Positions 9,043 through 16,570 of a stretch of DNA of 64,000 nt are shown here, one piece after another. How positions within the stretch are numbered: position 1 is the stretch's first letter; every line of letters starts with the position of its first letter. Source of the DNA: Streptomonospora alba (GTDB lineage: Bacteria > Actinomycetota > Actinomycetes > Streptosporangiales > Streptosporangiaceae); contig NZ_JROO01000006.1 of NCBI RefSeq assembly GCF_000826685.1, forward strand, positions 1-64,000, given 5' to 3'. The notes below the pieces were generated by a model, which did not search any database, was not told the DNA's origin, and saw nothing but the letters and a program-made list of their open reading frames with translations. The translations under genes were made by a program, and so were the position numbers.

Positions 9043-9426
9043 TCAGTCGTCGTCGCCGGGCAGCACGAGGCTGAGCACCCAGCTGACGACGGCGACGACG
9101 ATGGCGCCGAGCAGGGCCGGCCAGAACCCGGCGATGGTGAACGGAAGGCCGACCACGCCCGCGATCCATGCGGTCAGCAGGAGCAGCAGGGCGTTGACGA
9201 CCAGGGAGATCAGGCCGAGGGTCAGCACGTAGAAGGCGCACCCGACCGTTTTGACGATCGGCTTGATCACCGCGTTGACCACGCCGAAGATGACGCCGAG
9301 GGCGAGGTAGACGACGATCAGCTCGCCGGTGGACGTGGTGTCGACGTCGAGTCCGTCGATCAGGAAGACCGCCGCGGCGAGGGCGACGGCGTTGACGAGG
9401 ATTCGGATGATGATGCTCACTCGCAC
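9043..9426 (-). CDS. Phage-holin-4-family small membrane protein
   Basis: A 127-residue protein with four hydrophobic segments (about 6-25, 36-58, 63-88, 98-120) and an acidic tail. The block VVNAVIKPIVKTVGCAFYVLTLGLI is typical of the phage holin family 4 superfamily/DUF360 proteins, which are common as chromosomal genes in actinobacteria and are not evidence of a prophage. Function unknown; membrane-located. The start is GTG at 9426 with a poor ribosome site; GTG at 9420 is an alternative. Monocistronic, ending at the shared terminator at 8982-9013. Confidence 0.8.
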   Translation of the reverse strand: MRVSIIIRILVNAVALAAAVFLIDGLDVDTTSTGELIVVYLALGVIFGVVNAVIKPIVKTVGCAFYVLTLGLISLVVNALLLLLTAWIAGVVGLPFTIAGFWPALLGAIVVAVVSWVLSLVLPGDDD

Positions 9427-9623
9427 GATGCTGCCATGCTCACGGCGCAGGGTGAACGCAGCCGCGGGGTATTGCGGGCAGATCCGGGGATTTCCCTTAG
9501 GGCCCGGGGCGGGGGTCCCGGTTTTGCCGGGGGCCGAGGCGGACTGAAAGCATGCGTGGCGCGCCGCCTGCCTGGACGGGTGCGCGCCGGCCGGCGGAAT
9601 GAGACGAATCGAGGGGCGTAGCG

Positions 9624-10166
9624 GTGTCGCAGGAGCGCTTTGTCAGGTCCGCCCGGGAGGCGGACATCGACACCGTGGTCGAAGTGCAGGTCGCCGCGTG
9701 GCAGGCGATGTACGGTCCGCTGCTGCCCGATCCGGTGCGCGAGGAGATCGGCAGCGAGGAGGCCTTCGCCCGGTTCCGCGAGCAGTGGCAGGCGTCGCTG
9801 GGCAACCCGCCGACTTCCCGGCACAGGCTGGTGGTGGCCACCGACCAGCGCGCCGTGGTGGGCTTCGCCGCGTTGGGACCGGCCGCCGACGAGGACTGCT
9901 GGCCCGGCACCGACGCGGAGGTCTACGCGCTGCATGTGCACCCCGACCACACTCGCCGGGGGCACGGCAGCCGGCTGCTGAACGCGGCGGTGGACCACCT
10001 GGTGGACGACGGGTTCCACGCCGCGCTGCTGTGGGTGCTGGAGCAGGAAAACCCGCTGCGGACCTTCGCCGAAGCCGCGGGGTGGCGCGCCGACGGCACG
10101 ACGCGGGAGCTGAATCTGGGCGCGCCGCTGCCCATGGTGCGGCTGCACGCCTCCATCAGCGCCTGA
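9624..10166 (+). CDS. GNAT-family N-acetyltransferase
   Basis: A 180-residue cytoplasmic acetyltransferase of unknown substrate. The GNAT fold is shown by an N-terminal R-x-A-R-E-x-D-I start, the beta4 strand EVYALHVHPDHTRRGHGSRLL (acetyl-CoA pyrophosphate loop R-R-G-H-G-S) and a C-terminal NPLRTFAEAAGWRADG block, where the Ala-Gly-Trp matches the usual F-Y-E-x-x-G-F position. The GTG start follows GAGGGG at 9611-9616. It is separated from menA by about 115 nt on the same strand; co-transcription is possible but not evident. Confidence 0.85.
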   Translation: MSQERFVRSAREADIDTVVEVQVAAWQAMYGPLLPDPVREEIGSEEAFARFREQWQASLGNPPTSRHRLVVATDQRAVVGFAALGPAADEDCWPGTDAEVYALHVHPDHTRRGHGSRLLNAAVDHLVDDGFHAALLWVLEQENPLRTFAEAAGWRADGTTRELNLGAPLPMVRLHASISA

Positions 10167-10281
10167 CCGCGCGGCGGCAGCGGCCGCGCCCCGCGCTTGC
10201 GCTGTCTCCGGCGGCGCTAACGTGGATTTCCGGCCTCGGGCGCACCGCTCGGGGCGGCCGGAACAAGGAGGAAGGGCGACG

Positions 10282-11163
10282 GTGGCCACGGTCAGCGAGT
10301 GGGTGGCGGGGGCGCGTCCCCGGACGTTGCCGAATTCGATCGTCCCGGTGGCGGTGGGCGCCGGCGTGGCGGTGGGCGCCGGCGGTGCCGTGTGGTGGAA
10401 GGCGCTGCTGGCGGCGGGCGTGGCGCTGGCGCTGCAAGTGGGCGTGAACTACGCCAACGACTACAGCGACGGAATCCGCGGCACCGACACCGAGGAGCGC
10501 GTGGGCCCCGTCCGGCTGACGGCCGCCCGGCTGGCGGCGCCGCAGCGGGTGCTCGCGGCGGCCTGGGTGTGCTTCGCGGTGGCGGCCGTGCTGGGGCTGG
10601 TGCTGGCGGTGACCACCGCGTGGTGGCTGGTTCTGGTGGGCGCCGTCGCGATCGTGGCGGCGTGGTTCTACACCGGCGGTCGGCGGCCCTACGGGTACCG
10701 CGCGCTGGGCGAGCTTTCGGTGTTCGTCTTCTTCGGCCTGGTGGCCGTGGTGGGCACGGTGTTCGTGCAGCTGGAGGCGGTCCCGTGGCAGGGGTGGGTG
10801 GCGGCGGTCCCGGTGGGGCTGCTGTCGTGCTCGGTGCTGGTGATCAACAACGTGCGCGACCTCGACACCGACGCGCAGACGGGCAAGCACACCCTTGCGG
10901 TGCGCCTGGGCGACACCGGCGCCCGCCGGTTGTACGCGGGGTGCGTGGCGGGAGCCTTCGCGGGCGGGCTCGTGACCGCCGCGGCGAGCTGGTGGGCGGC
11001 GCTGGTGCTGCTGGCCCTGCCGGCGGCGGTGCCGCCGGTGCGGCGGGTGCTGACCGGTCAGCAGGGCCGCGACCTGGTGGCGGGCCTGGGTGAGACCGGT
11101 CGGCTGCAGCTGGTGTTCGGCGCCCTGTTCACGGCGGGTCTGGCTTTGGGCGCCCTGGGCTGA
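10282..11163 (+). CDS. menA: 1,4-dihydroxy-2-naphthoate polyprenyltransferase
   Basis: A 293-residue UbiA-superfamily membrane prenyltransferase that attaches the polyprenyl chain to DHNA to make demethylmenaquinone. The first Mg/diphosphate motif lies in NDYSDGIRGTD and the second in NNVRDLDTDAQTGKHTLA; GPVRLTAARLAAP matches the MenA-specific stretch. About eight to nine hydrophobic helices are visible. GTG at 10282 is chosen because AAGGAGGAAGG sits 8 nt upstream and the family start V/M-A-T-V-x-E-W begins there. Other men genes are not in the window. Confidence 0.92.
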   Translation: MATVSEWVAGARPRTLPNSIVPVAVGAGVAVGAGGAVWWKALLAAGVALALQVGVNYANDYSDGIRGTDTEERVGPVRLTAARLAAPQRVLAAAWVCFAVAAVLGLVLAVTTAWWLVLVGAVAIVAAWFYTGGRRPYGYRALGELSVFVFFGLVAVVGTVFVQLEAVPWQGWVAAVPVGLLSCSVLVINNVRDLDTDAQTGKHTLAVRLGDTGARRLYAGCVAGAFAGGLVTAAASWWAALVLLALPAAVPPVRRVLTGQQGRDLVAGLGETGRLQLVFGALFTAGLALGALG

Positions 11164-11701
11164 GGCGACCCGCTGCGGCGAGGCCCCGGGACTCGTGCGG
11201 CGGGGCCGTGGTTCCCGATTCGGCGCCCGACACGCCTGCGGAGCAGCTCGCCGCGGTGCGGATCCCCCGCGCGGACGAGCGATCACGGTGGCAGCGGCCC
11301 CGCGGCACGGCCGCGCCTGTTGACCGCCGAGGGCACCGGCGACCGGGCGCCCCGGGCCCCTCCCCCGCACAGCTCGGTCGGGCGCCGATGCGCCTTCCCC
11401 GGGCGTTCGTCGCGGGGGCTTTGCGTGCCGTGGGTCCGGCGTGGTGGCGGTGGCCGGATGCGGGCGGCGTTGTTTGCCGGGCAGTTCGGCCGGAAACGTC
11501 TAGAACGCCTCGGCTTTCGCGGGACGTGTGACAAACACCGGAACAATCATTGACAATGAGTGTGACCTGGATCACACTCTTTTCAGCGTTCCGCACTGCC
11601 CCCAGAGTGCGGGTCCGCTGCGGCCGCGGGAGGCCACCACGCCCCTCGCAGCCGGTTTCCGCGTCCCACCCGGCCGCGGCGGCGTCACGGCGGAGGTCCT
11701 C
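11164..11701. other. Intergenic region upstream of glpF
   Basis: About 540 bases without a convincing gene. The last 150 bases are less GC-rich and hold a TTGACA hexamer (11550-11555), the Crp-like dyad (11558-11579) and a 7-bp hairpin (arms 11591-11597 and 11606-11612). The first 350 bases show nothing I can name. Confidence 0.5.
11558..11579. promoter_or_regulatory. Crp/FNR-type operator (TGTGA-N6-TCACA)
   Basis: TGTGACCTGGATCACA at 11561-11576 is an exact match to the Crp half-site rule TGTGA-N6-TCACA, and the arms extend to 8 nt each (GAGTGTGA/TCACACTC). It lies about 130 nt before the glpF start. A TTGACA hexamer at 11550 places the dyad in the spacer of a possible weak promoter (TTGACA-17-CACACT), which would suggest repression; activation of a more downstream start is equally possible. 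Confidence 0.6.
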
Positions 11702-12454
11702 ATGATTTATCTGGCCGAGTTCGTCGGAACGGCGATCCTGACGCTGCTGGGGTGCGGCGTCGTCGCCGGCGTCACACTCGCGCACTCCAAGGCCGCCGGC
11801 GGCGGCTGGATCGTCATCACGTTCGGCTGGGGCCTCGCCGTGGCCATGGCCGTCTACACCGTCGGGCAGTACAGCGGCGCCCACATCAACCCCGCCGTCA
11901 CCCTGGGCATGGCCTCCATCGGCCAGATGCCCTGGAGCCAGGTGCCCGGCTACTTCGCAGCACAGATCGCCGGCGGCTGCTTCGGCTCCGTGGTGGTCTA
12001 CCTCGTCTACCTTCCGCACTGGCGCGAGACCCCCGAGGCCGAGACCAAGCTCGGGGTCTTCAGCACCATTCCCGCGGTGCGCAACATCGCGGCCAACTTC
12101 ATCACCGAGGTCGTCGGCACGTTCATGCTGATCTTCGGGATCCTGGGCATCAACGCCAACATGAACCCGCTGGGCGAAGCCGGCAACGGCACCCTCGCCG
12201 ACCTGTTCGGCACCGGATTCGCGCCCCTGCTGGTCGGCTTCCTGGTGCTGGCCATCGGGCTGTCGCTGGGCGGACCGACCGGGTATGCCATCAACCCCGC
12301 CCGCGACCTCGGGCCGCGCATCGCGCACGCGCTCCTGCCCATCCCCGGCAAAGGCGGTTCGGACTGGTCCTACTCCTGGGTGCCCGTCGTGGCGCCGCTC
12401 CTCGGCGGGGTGCTGGCCGCCCAGACCTTCGTGCTGCTGGGCTTCACGGTGTAG
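11702..12454 (+). CDS. glpF: MIP-family aquaglyceroporin (glycerol facilitator type)
   Basis: A 250-residue channel with six membrane helices and the two half-helix NPA boxes: GAHINPAVTLG near 60-70 and GYAINPARDLGPR near 198-210. The Asp after the second NPA (NPARD) and a glycine-rich selectivity region favour the glycerol-facilitator branch over water-only aquaporins. The ATG at 11702 follows GGAGG with a 6-nt spacer. No glpK or glpD lies beside it, so the substrate is inferred. The upstream Crp-like dyad suggests carbon-source control. It converges on dapB with only 31 nt between the stops. Confidence 0.9.
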   Translation: MIYLAEFVGTAILTLLGCGVVAGVTLAHSKAAGGGWIVITFGWGLAVAMAVYTVGQYSGAHINPAVTLGMASIGQMPWSQVPGYFAAQIAGGCFGSVVVYLVYLPHWRETPEAETKLGVFSTIPAVRNIAANFITEVVGTFMLIFGILGINANMNPLGEAGNGTLADLFGTGFAPLLVGFLVLAIGLSLGGPTGYAINPARDLGPRIAHALLPIPGKGGSDWSYSWVPVVAPLLGGVLAAQTFVLLGFTV

Positions 12455-12485
12455 CGGCCCGGCCGATGGCGGCGGCTTCGGGCGT

Positions 12486-13229
12486 TCAATCCAGGCCGAG
12501 CAGGGGTTCCAGGCCCACCGTCACCCGCTCGGGCAGCTCGGCGACCCGGCGCACGCCCAGCAGCACGCCCGGCATGAACGACTCGCGGTTCATGGAGTCG
12601 TGCCGGATGCGCAGCGTCTCGCCGTGGGTGCCGAAGACCACCTCCTGGTGCGCGATCATGCCGGTCATGCGCAGCGCGTGCACCCGCACCCCCTCGACCT
12701 CGGCGCCGCGGGCGCCGGGGATCTCGGAGGTCGTGGCGTCGGGCATCGGCTCGGCGCCGGCCTGCTGCCGGGCGTCGGCGACCAGCTCGGCGGTGCGGTA
12801 GGCGGTACCGCTGGGTGCGTCGGCCTTGTTGGGGTGGTGCAGCTCGACGATCTCGGTGGACTCGAAGTAGGGCGCCGCCTTGGCGGCGAAGTTCATCATC
12901 AGCACGGCGGCGATGCCGAAGTTGGGCGCGATCAGCACGTTGGGGCCGGGATTGGCGGCCAGGACCTCGCGCAGCTCGGCGATGCGGGCGTCGTCGAAGC
13001 CGCTGGTGCCCACGACGGCGTGGATGCCGTTCTCGGCGAGCCAGCGGAGGTTGCCCATGACCTCGCCGGGGTGGGTGAAGTCGACGACGACGTCGGCGCC
13101 GCGCACTTTGTCGCGTTCGGCCGCGTCGTCGATCGCCGCGACCAGTTCGGTGTCGGCGGCCGCTTGGACCGCCGTGACGACTTCGGACCCCATGCGCCCG
13201 CGGGCGCCGAACACTCCTACCTTGATCAC
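12486..13229 (-). CDS. dapB: 4-hydroxy-tetrahydrodipicolinate reductase
   Basis: A 247-residue cytoplasmic NAD(P)H-dependent reductase acting directly after DapA. The Rossmann motif VGVFGARGRMG is at the N-terminus; DFTHPGEV and GTSGF follow; the catalytic region is ELHHPNKADAPSGTA with the paired histidines and the Lys of the substrate site. A GTG start at 13229 gives the family-typical V-I-K-V-G-V-F beginning. It lies 3' of the ergothioneine cluster on the same strand, separated by 132 nt and a strong hairpin, so it is probably transcribed separately. Confidence 0.94.
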   Translation of the reverse strand: MIKVGVFGARGRMGSEVVTAVQAAADTELVAAIDDAAERDKVRGADVVVDFTHPGEVMGNLRWLAENGIHAVVGTSGFDDARIAELREVLAANPGPNVLIAPNFGIAAVLMMNFAAKAAPYFESTEIVELHHPNKADAPSGTAYRTAELVADARQQAGAEPMPDATTSEIPGARGAEVEGVRVHALRMTGMIAHQEVVFGTHGETLRIRHDSMNRESFMPGVLLGVRRVAELPERVTVGLEPLLGLD

Positions 13230-13283
13230 GGGGATACCGTACCGGAGCGCGCGCACCGCGCGTCCGCCCGGCGCGCCCCGCCT

Positions 13284-13347
13284 CCGCCGCCCGCCGCCCG
13301 CGGTGAAGGGGGCGGCGGGCGGCGGGCGGCGGGCGGCGGGCGGCGGT
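13284..13347. terminator. Terminator hairpin with GGCGGGC heptad repeat after egtD
   Basis: The left arm 13284-13300 pairs with 13316-13332 over 17 bp, or in a closer register with 13310-13325 over 16 bp. The right side is a run of about five GGCGGGC heptads, so several registers can pair. It probably ends the egt transcript on the minus strand; length may vary by slippage. Confidence 0.6.
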
Positions 13348-13361
13348 GCTCAGGCTCTGGC

Positions 13362-14324
13362 CTACGGCCGGGCCAGCAGCACCGCGAAGTCGCCGGCGCT
13401 GTCGGTCCACCACTCCTGCAGGCTGAACCCGGCGGCGCCGAGTTCGGCCTCGATCCGCTCGCGGCGGAACTTCGCGGATATCTCGGTGCGCATCTCCTCG
13501 CCCGCGGCGAATTCGACGGTCGACTCCAGTGCGGCGACGCGTACGCGCCGGCGGGTGCGGGAGCGCAGCCGCATCTCGACCCACTCGGCGTCGGGATCCC
13601 ACGCCGCGACGTGGTCGAAGCCCTCGGGCTCGAACTCGGCGCCGAGTTCGCGGTTGAGCACGCGCAGGACGTTGCGGTTGAACTCGGCGGTCACGCCGCG
13701 GGGGTCGTCGTAGGCGGCGACCAGGCGCGCGGGGTCCTTGACCAGGTCCACGCCCAGCAGCAGGGTGTCGCCTTCGGTGCATCCGCTGTGCAGGTCGCCG
13801 AGGAAGGACACACGCTCGGCGGGCGGCTGATTGCCCAGTGTGGAGCCTAGGACGGCCACCAGCCGCCGTCCGCCGGAGGGCAGCAGGTGCAGGTGGCGTT
13901 CGAAGTCGGCGACGACGGCGTGCACCTCCAGACCGGGGTAGGCGCCGCCGATCGCGGCGGCGGCCTCGCCCAGGAAGTCGCCGCTGACGTCGACGGGCAC
14001 GAACCGGTTCAGGGTGCCTGCGCCGCTGAGCGCGTCCAGCAGCAGCCGGGTCTTCTCCCCCGATCCGGCCCCCAGCTCCACGAGCGTGTCGGCTCCGGAT
14101 TCGGCGGCGATCTCGCCGGCGCGCTCGCGCAGGATCCGGCGCTCGGCCCGGGTGGGGTAGTACTCAGCCAGCCGTGTGATCTCCTCGAACAGCTCGCTGC
14201 CGCGTTCGTCGTAGAACCATTTGGGCGGCAGCGACTTGGGACGTGACGTCAGCCCCTCCGCGGCGTCGCTCCGCAGCGCCTTGGCGAGGTCGTCGGGTGT
14301 CAGGTGGTGGTCGGTGCGCAGCAT
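13362..14324 (-). CDS. egtD: L-histidine N-alpha-methyltransferase EgtD
   Basis: A 320-residue SAM-dependent enzyme that trimethylates histidine to hercynine, the first step of ergothioneine synthesis. It begins with the family pattern L-R-S-D-x-x-x-G-L-T-x-x-P-K-x-L-P-P-K-W-F-Y-D, has YPTRAERRIL, the SAM-binding loop LVELGAGSGEKTRLLL, the VLGSTLGN block and a YDDPRGVTAEFNRNVL block (substrate-binding Tyr/Asn region). Length equals mycobacterial EgtD. ATG 14324 follows GAGGAC and is 10 nt after the egtC stop; it is the last gene of the egtABCD unit. Confidence 0.95.
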   Translation of the reverse strand: MLRTDHHLTPDDLAKALRSDAAEGLTSRPKSLPPKWFYDERGSELFEEITRLAEYYPTRAERRILRERAGEIAAESGADTLVELGAGSGEKTRLLLDALSGAGTLNRFVPVDVSGDFLGEAAAAIGGAYPGLEVHAVVADFERHLHLLPSGGRRLVAVLGSTLGNQPPAERVSFLGDLHSGCTEGDTLLLGVDLVKDPARLVAAYDDPRGVTAEFNRNVLRVLNRELGAEFEPEGFDHVAAWDPDAEWVEMRLRSRTRRRVRVAALESTVEFAAGEEMRTEISAKFRRERIEAELGAAGFSLQEWWTDSAGDFAVLLARP

Positions 14325-14334
14325 GGATCCGTCC

Positions 14335-15078
14335 TCAGGTGGCCGCGGTGATCGGGCGGGTGCGCAGGCCGTCCCGGTCGGCTGTGACCAGGCAGCCGTC
14401 GGGTACCTCCTGCCAGGCGGGGTCGTCGTCGAGGGGTTCGGAGGCCAGCCATACGCCGTCGGCGCCGTGGCGGGCGTAGAGGCTGTCGCCGTCGGCCGTG
14501 GCCGCCAGGCGGTGGCCGTCGGAGGCGAGCAGGTTGTAGCGGCCGGGCGAGCAGGCGCGGGCGTCGACGACCACCCGCGCCAGGGCTTCGCCCAGTCCGG
14601 CGCCCGCGCGCCACAGCCGCAGCGCCGCGGCGAACAGCGGTGCGGAGTCCACGGGCGTGCGGGCGTCGAGCGCCCCCGGCGGCGCGGGGGCGCCCAGGCG
14701 GGCGGCGAGTGCTTCGTCGTCCTTGGCGGCGCCGTTGTGCGAGAACAGCCAGGTGTCGCCGCGGAAGGGCTGCGCGCAGGACTCGTCGGTGCCGAATCCC
14801 GGGGTGGCGTCGCGCACCGCCGCCACCGCGCAGGACGCGGTGACGGCCCGGGCGGCGTCGGCGAAGGACCCGTCGGCCCAGATCGGCATGGCGCGGCGGT
14901 AGCGCAGCGGCTCGGCGCGGTCCGGGCTGTACCAGCCGGCGCCGAACCCGTCGGCGTTGACGGTGCCGTGGCGCTGCTCGCGCGGCGCGTAGGACTGGGT
15001 GTGCAGCGAGTGGGGGCCGGCGTAGAGCAGCGTGTGCAGGGTGCGGGGCGTGCCGAGGTAGGCGAGGTGGCGGCACAT
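14335..15078 (-). CDS. egtC: Gamma-glutamyl-hercynylcysteine S-oxide hydrolase EgtC
   Basis: A 247-residue class-II glutamine-amidotransferase-fold (Ntn) hydrolase that removes the gamma-glutamyl group. Cys2 directly after the start Met (MCRHLAYLG) is the catalytic nucleophile. NADGFGAGWY, AAVRDATPG and WLFSHNGA are the conserved glutaminase-fold motifs. Start ATG 15078 is fixed by the need for Cys2. It sits 46 nt after egtB and 10 nt before egtD, all on one strand. Confidence 0.95.
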   Translation of the reverse strand: MCRHLAYLGTPRTLHTLLYAGPHSLHTQSYAPREQRHGTVNADGFGAGWYSPDRAEPLRYRRAMPIWADGSFADAARAVTASCAVAAVRDATPGFGTDESCAQPFRGDTWLFSHNGAAKDDEALAARLGAPAPPGALDARTPVDSAPLFAAALRLWRAGAGLGEALARVVVDARACSPGRYNLLASDGHRLAATADGDSLYARHGADGVWLASEPLDDDPAWQEVPDGCLVTADRDGLRTRPITAAT

Positions 15079-15124
15079 CAGACCACCGCCGCTTCGGTCG
15101 CCGCGCCCGATGTTTCGACCGGGT

Positions 15125-16483
15125 TCACCGCCGCCCTCCCCCGCCGTCGCCCCCGGCGTCGCGGGCGCAGCGGAACCCGCTGAAGATCTGCCGCCGGACG
15201 GGGTGGTCCCAGTTGCGGAAGGTGGCGCGCACGGCGGTGGGGTGGGTGGCCCAGGACCCGCCGCGCAGCACCTTGTAGTCGCCGTCGAAGAACACCTCGG
15301 AGTACTCGCGGTAGGGGAAGGCCGTGAAGCCCGGGTAGCCGGTGAAGTCCGAGGAGGTCCACTCCCACACGTCGCCGAGCATCTGCAGCGCGCCGCAGGG
15401 CGCGGCGCCTGCCGGGTAGGTTCCGGCCGGCGTCGGACGCAGCAGGCGCTGACCGAGGTTGGCGTGACCGGCGCCGGGCTCCTCGGCGCCCCAGGGGAAG
15501 CGGCGGCTTTCGCCGGTGGCCGCGTCGAAGCGGGCGGCCTTCTCCCATTCGGCCTCGGTGGGCAGGCGCTTGCCGGCCCAGCGGGCGTAGGCCTCGGCCT
15601 CGTGGAAGCTCACGTGCTGCACCGGCTCGTCCATGGGCAGCGGCTCCACGCGGCCCAGGCGGTGCCGCAGCCAGGTGCCGGCGCCGTCGCGGTCCCAGAA
15701 GGCGGGCGTGCGCTTGCCCGAGCGGGTGCGCCAGTCCCAGCCGCGCTCGCTCCACCAGCGGGGGTCGTCGTAGCCGCCGTCGGCGACGAACTCCAGGTAC
15801 CGGCCGTTGGTGACGGCGCGCGTGTCGATCCAGAACGGCGGCAGGTCGACGGTGTGGGCGGGGCGCTCGTTGTCGTAGGCCCACGGGTCGGCGGTGGTGC
15901 CCATGGTGAAGGGACCCGCTTCGACGAGTACCTCGCCGGGGCCGGTGAATGCGGGTGGCGCGGGCGGTGCGGGCGGGTCCTGCAGCGCCGGGTCGCCGCG
16001 GCGCAGCTGGTGGGTGGCGAGCATGGTCTCGTCGTGCTGGTGCTCGTGCTGGATGACCATGTGGTAGACGAATCCGCTGCCCAGCAGCGGATCGTCGGAG
16101 TCCAGAGCGGCGCGGTCCAGCGAGTCCAGCACGCGGTCGCGGACGCGGGCGTTGTAGTCCTCGGCCTCGCGCGGGGACAGCAGCGGAAGGCTGACGCGCT
16201 CGGCGCGCGGGTTCTCGAACGCGTCGTAGAGGACGTCGATGTCGGGGCGCAGCGCAGCGCCGCCCGCGGCGGTGCGCAGCAGCCACTGCTCCTCGTAGTT
16301 GCCGACGTGGGCGAGGTCCCACACCAGCGGGGACATCAGGGGCGAGTGCTGGGTGACGAGCTCGGCCTCGTCGAGGGCTTCCAGGGTCAGGCCGACGCTG
16401 CGGGCACGTCCGGAGTCGAGTTCGGCGGCGATGCGGGTGCGCAGCTCCTCGGCTGCGGCGCGGTCTCCGGTGTTGGCGGTCAT
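15125..16483 (-). CDS. egtB: Ergothioneine synthase EgtB (hercynine oxygenase)
   Basis: A 452-residue non-haem iron sulfoxide synthase joining hercynine to gamma-glutamylcysteine with O2. The N-terminal DinB-like domain contains WDLAHVGNYEEQWLL and the iron-binding cluster MVIQHEHQHDETML. A formylglycine-generating-enzyme/sulfatase-modifying domain follows (FTMGTTADPWAYDNE, FWIDTRAVTNGRYLEF, RLPTEAEWEKAARF, LRGGSWATHP, RATFRNWD at the end). ATG 16483 follows GGGAGGAG. Using gamma-glutamylcysteine (rather than cysteine) fits with egtA and egtC being present. Confidence 0.96.
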   Translation of the reverse strand: MTANTGDRAAAEELRTRIAAELDSGRARSVGLTLEALDEAELVTQHSPLMSPLVWDLAHVGNYEEQWLLRTAAGGAALRPDIDVLYDAFENPRAERVSLPLLSPREAEDYNARVRDRVLDSLDRAALDSDDPLLGSGFVYHMVIQHEHQHDETMLATHQLRRGDPALQDPPAPPAPPAFTGPGEVLVEAGPFTMGTTADPWAYDNERPAHTVDLPPFWIDTRAVTNGRYLEFVADGGYDDPRWWSERGWDWRTRSGKRTPAFWDRDGAGTWLRHRLGRVEPLPMDEPVQHVSFHEAEAYARWAGKRLPTEAEWEKAARFDAATGESRRFPWGAEEPGAGHANLGQRLLRPTPAGTYPAGAAPCGALQMLGDVWEWTSSDFTGYPGFTAFPYREYSEVFFDGDYKVLRGGSWATHPTAVRATFRNWDHPVRRQIFSGFRCARDAGGDGGGGRR

Positions 16484-16498
16484 GGTGGTCTCCTCCCT

Positions 16499-16553
16499 GC
16501 CGCGGGCGCCCGGCGCGTCGGAACAGGACGCGCGGCGCGGGCGGGCCCGCGGC
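16499..16553. other. Hairpin between egtA and egtB
   Basis: Nine-base arms (16499-16507 and 16545-16553, GCCGCGGGC and its complement) bracket the 87-nt egtA-egtB gap. It could tune readthrough or RNA stability inside the operon; chance pairing in GC-rich DNA cannot be excluded. Confidence 0.3.
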
Positions 16554-16570
16554 GGTGTTCGAAGGGCGGT

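Noticed and set aside
9043-9426. Holin-like gene as evidence of a prophage
   Set aside because: The family is widespread as single chromosomal genes in actinobacteria, and no other phage gene is nearby.
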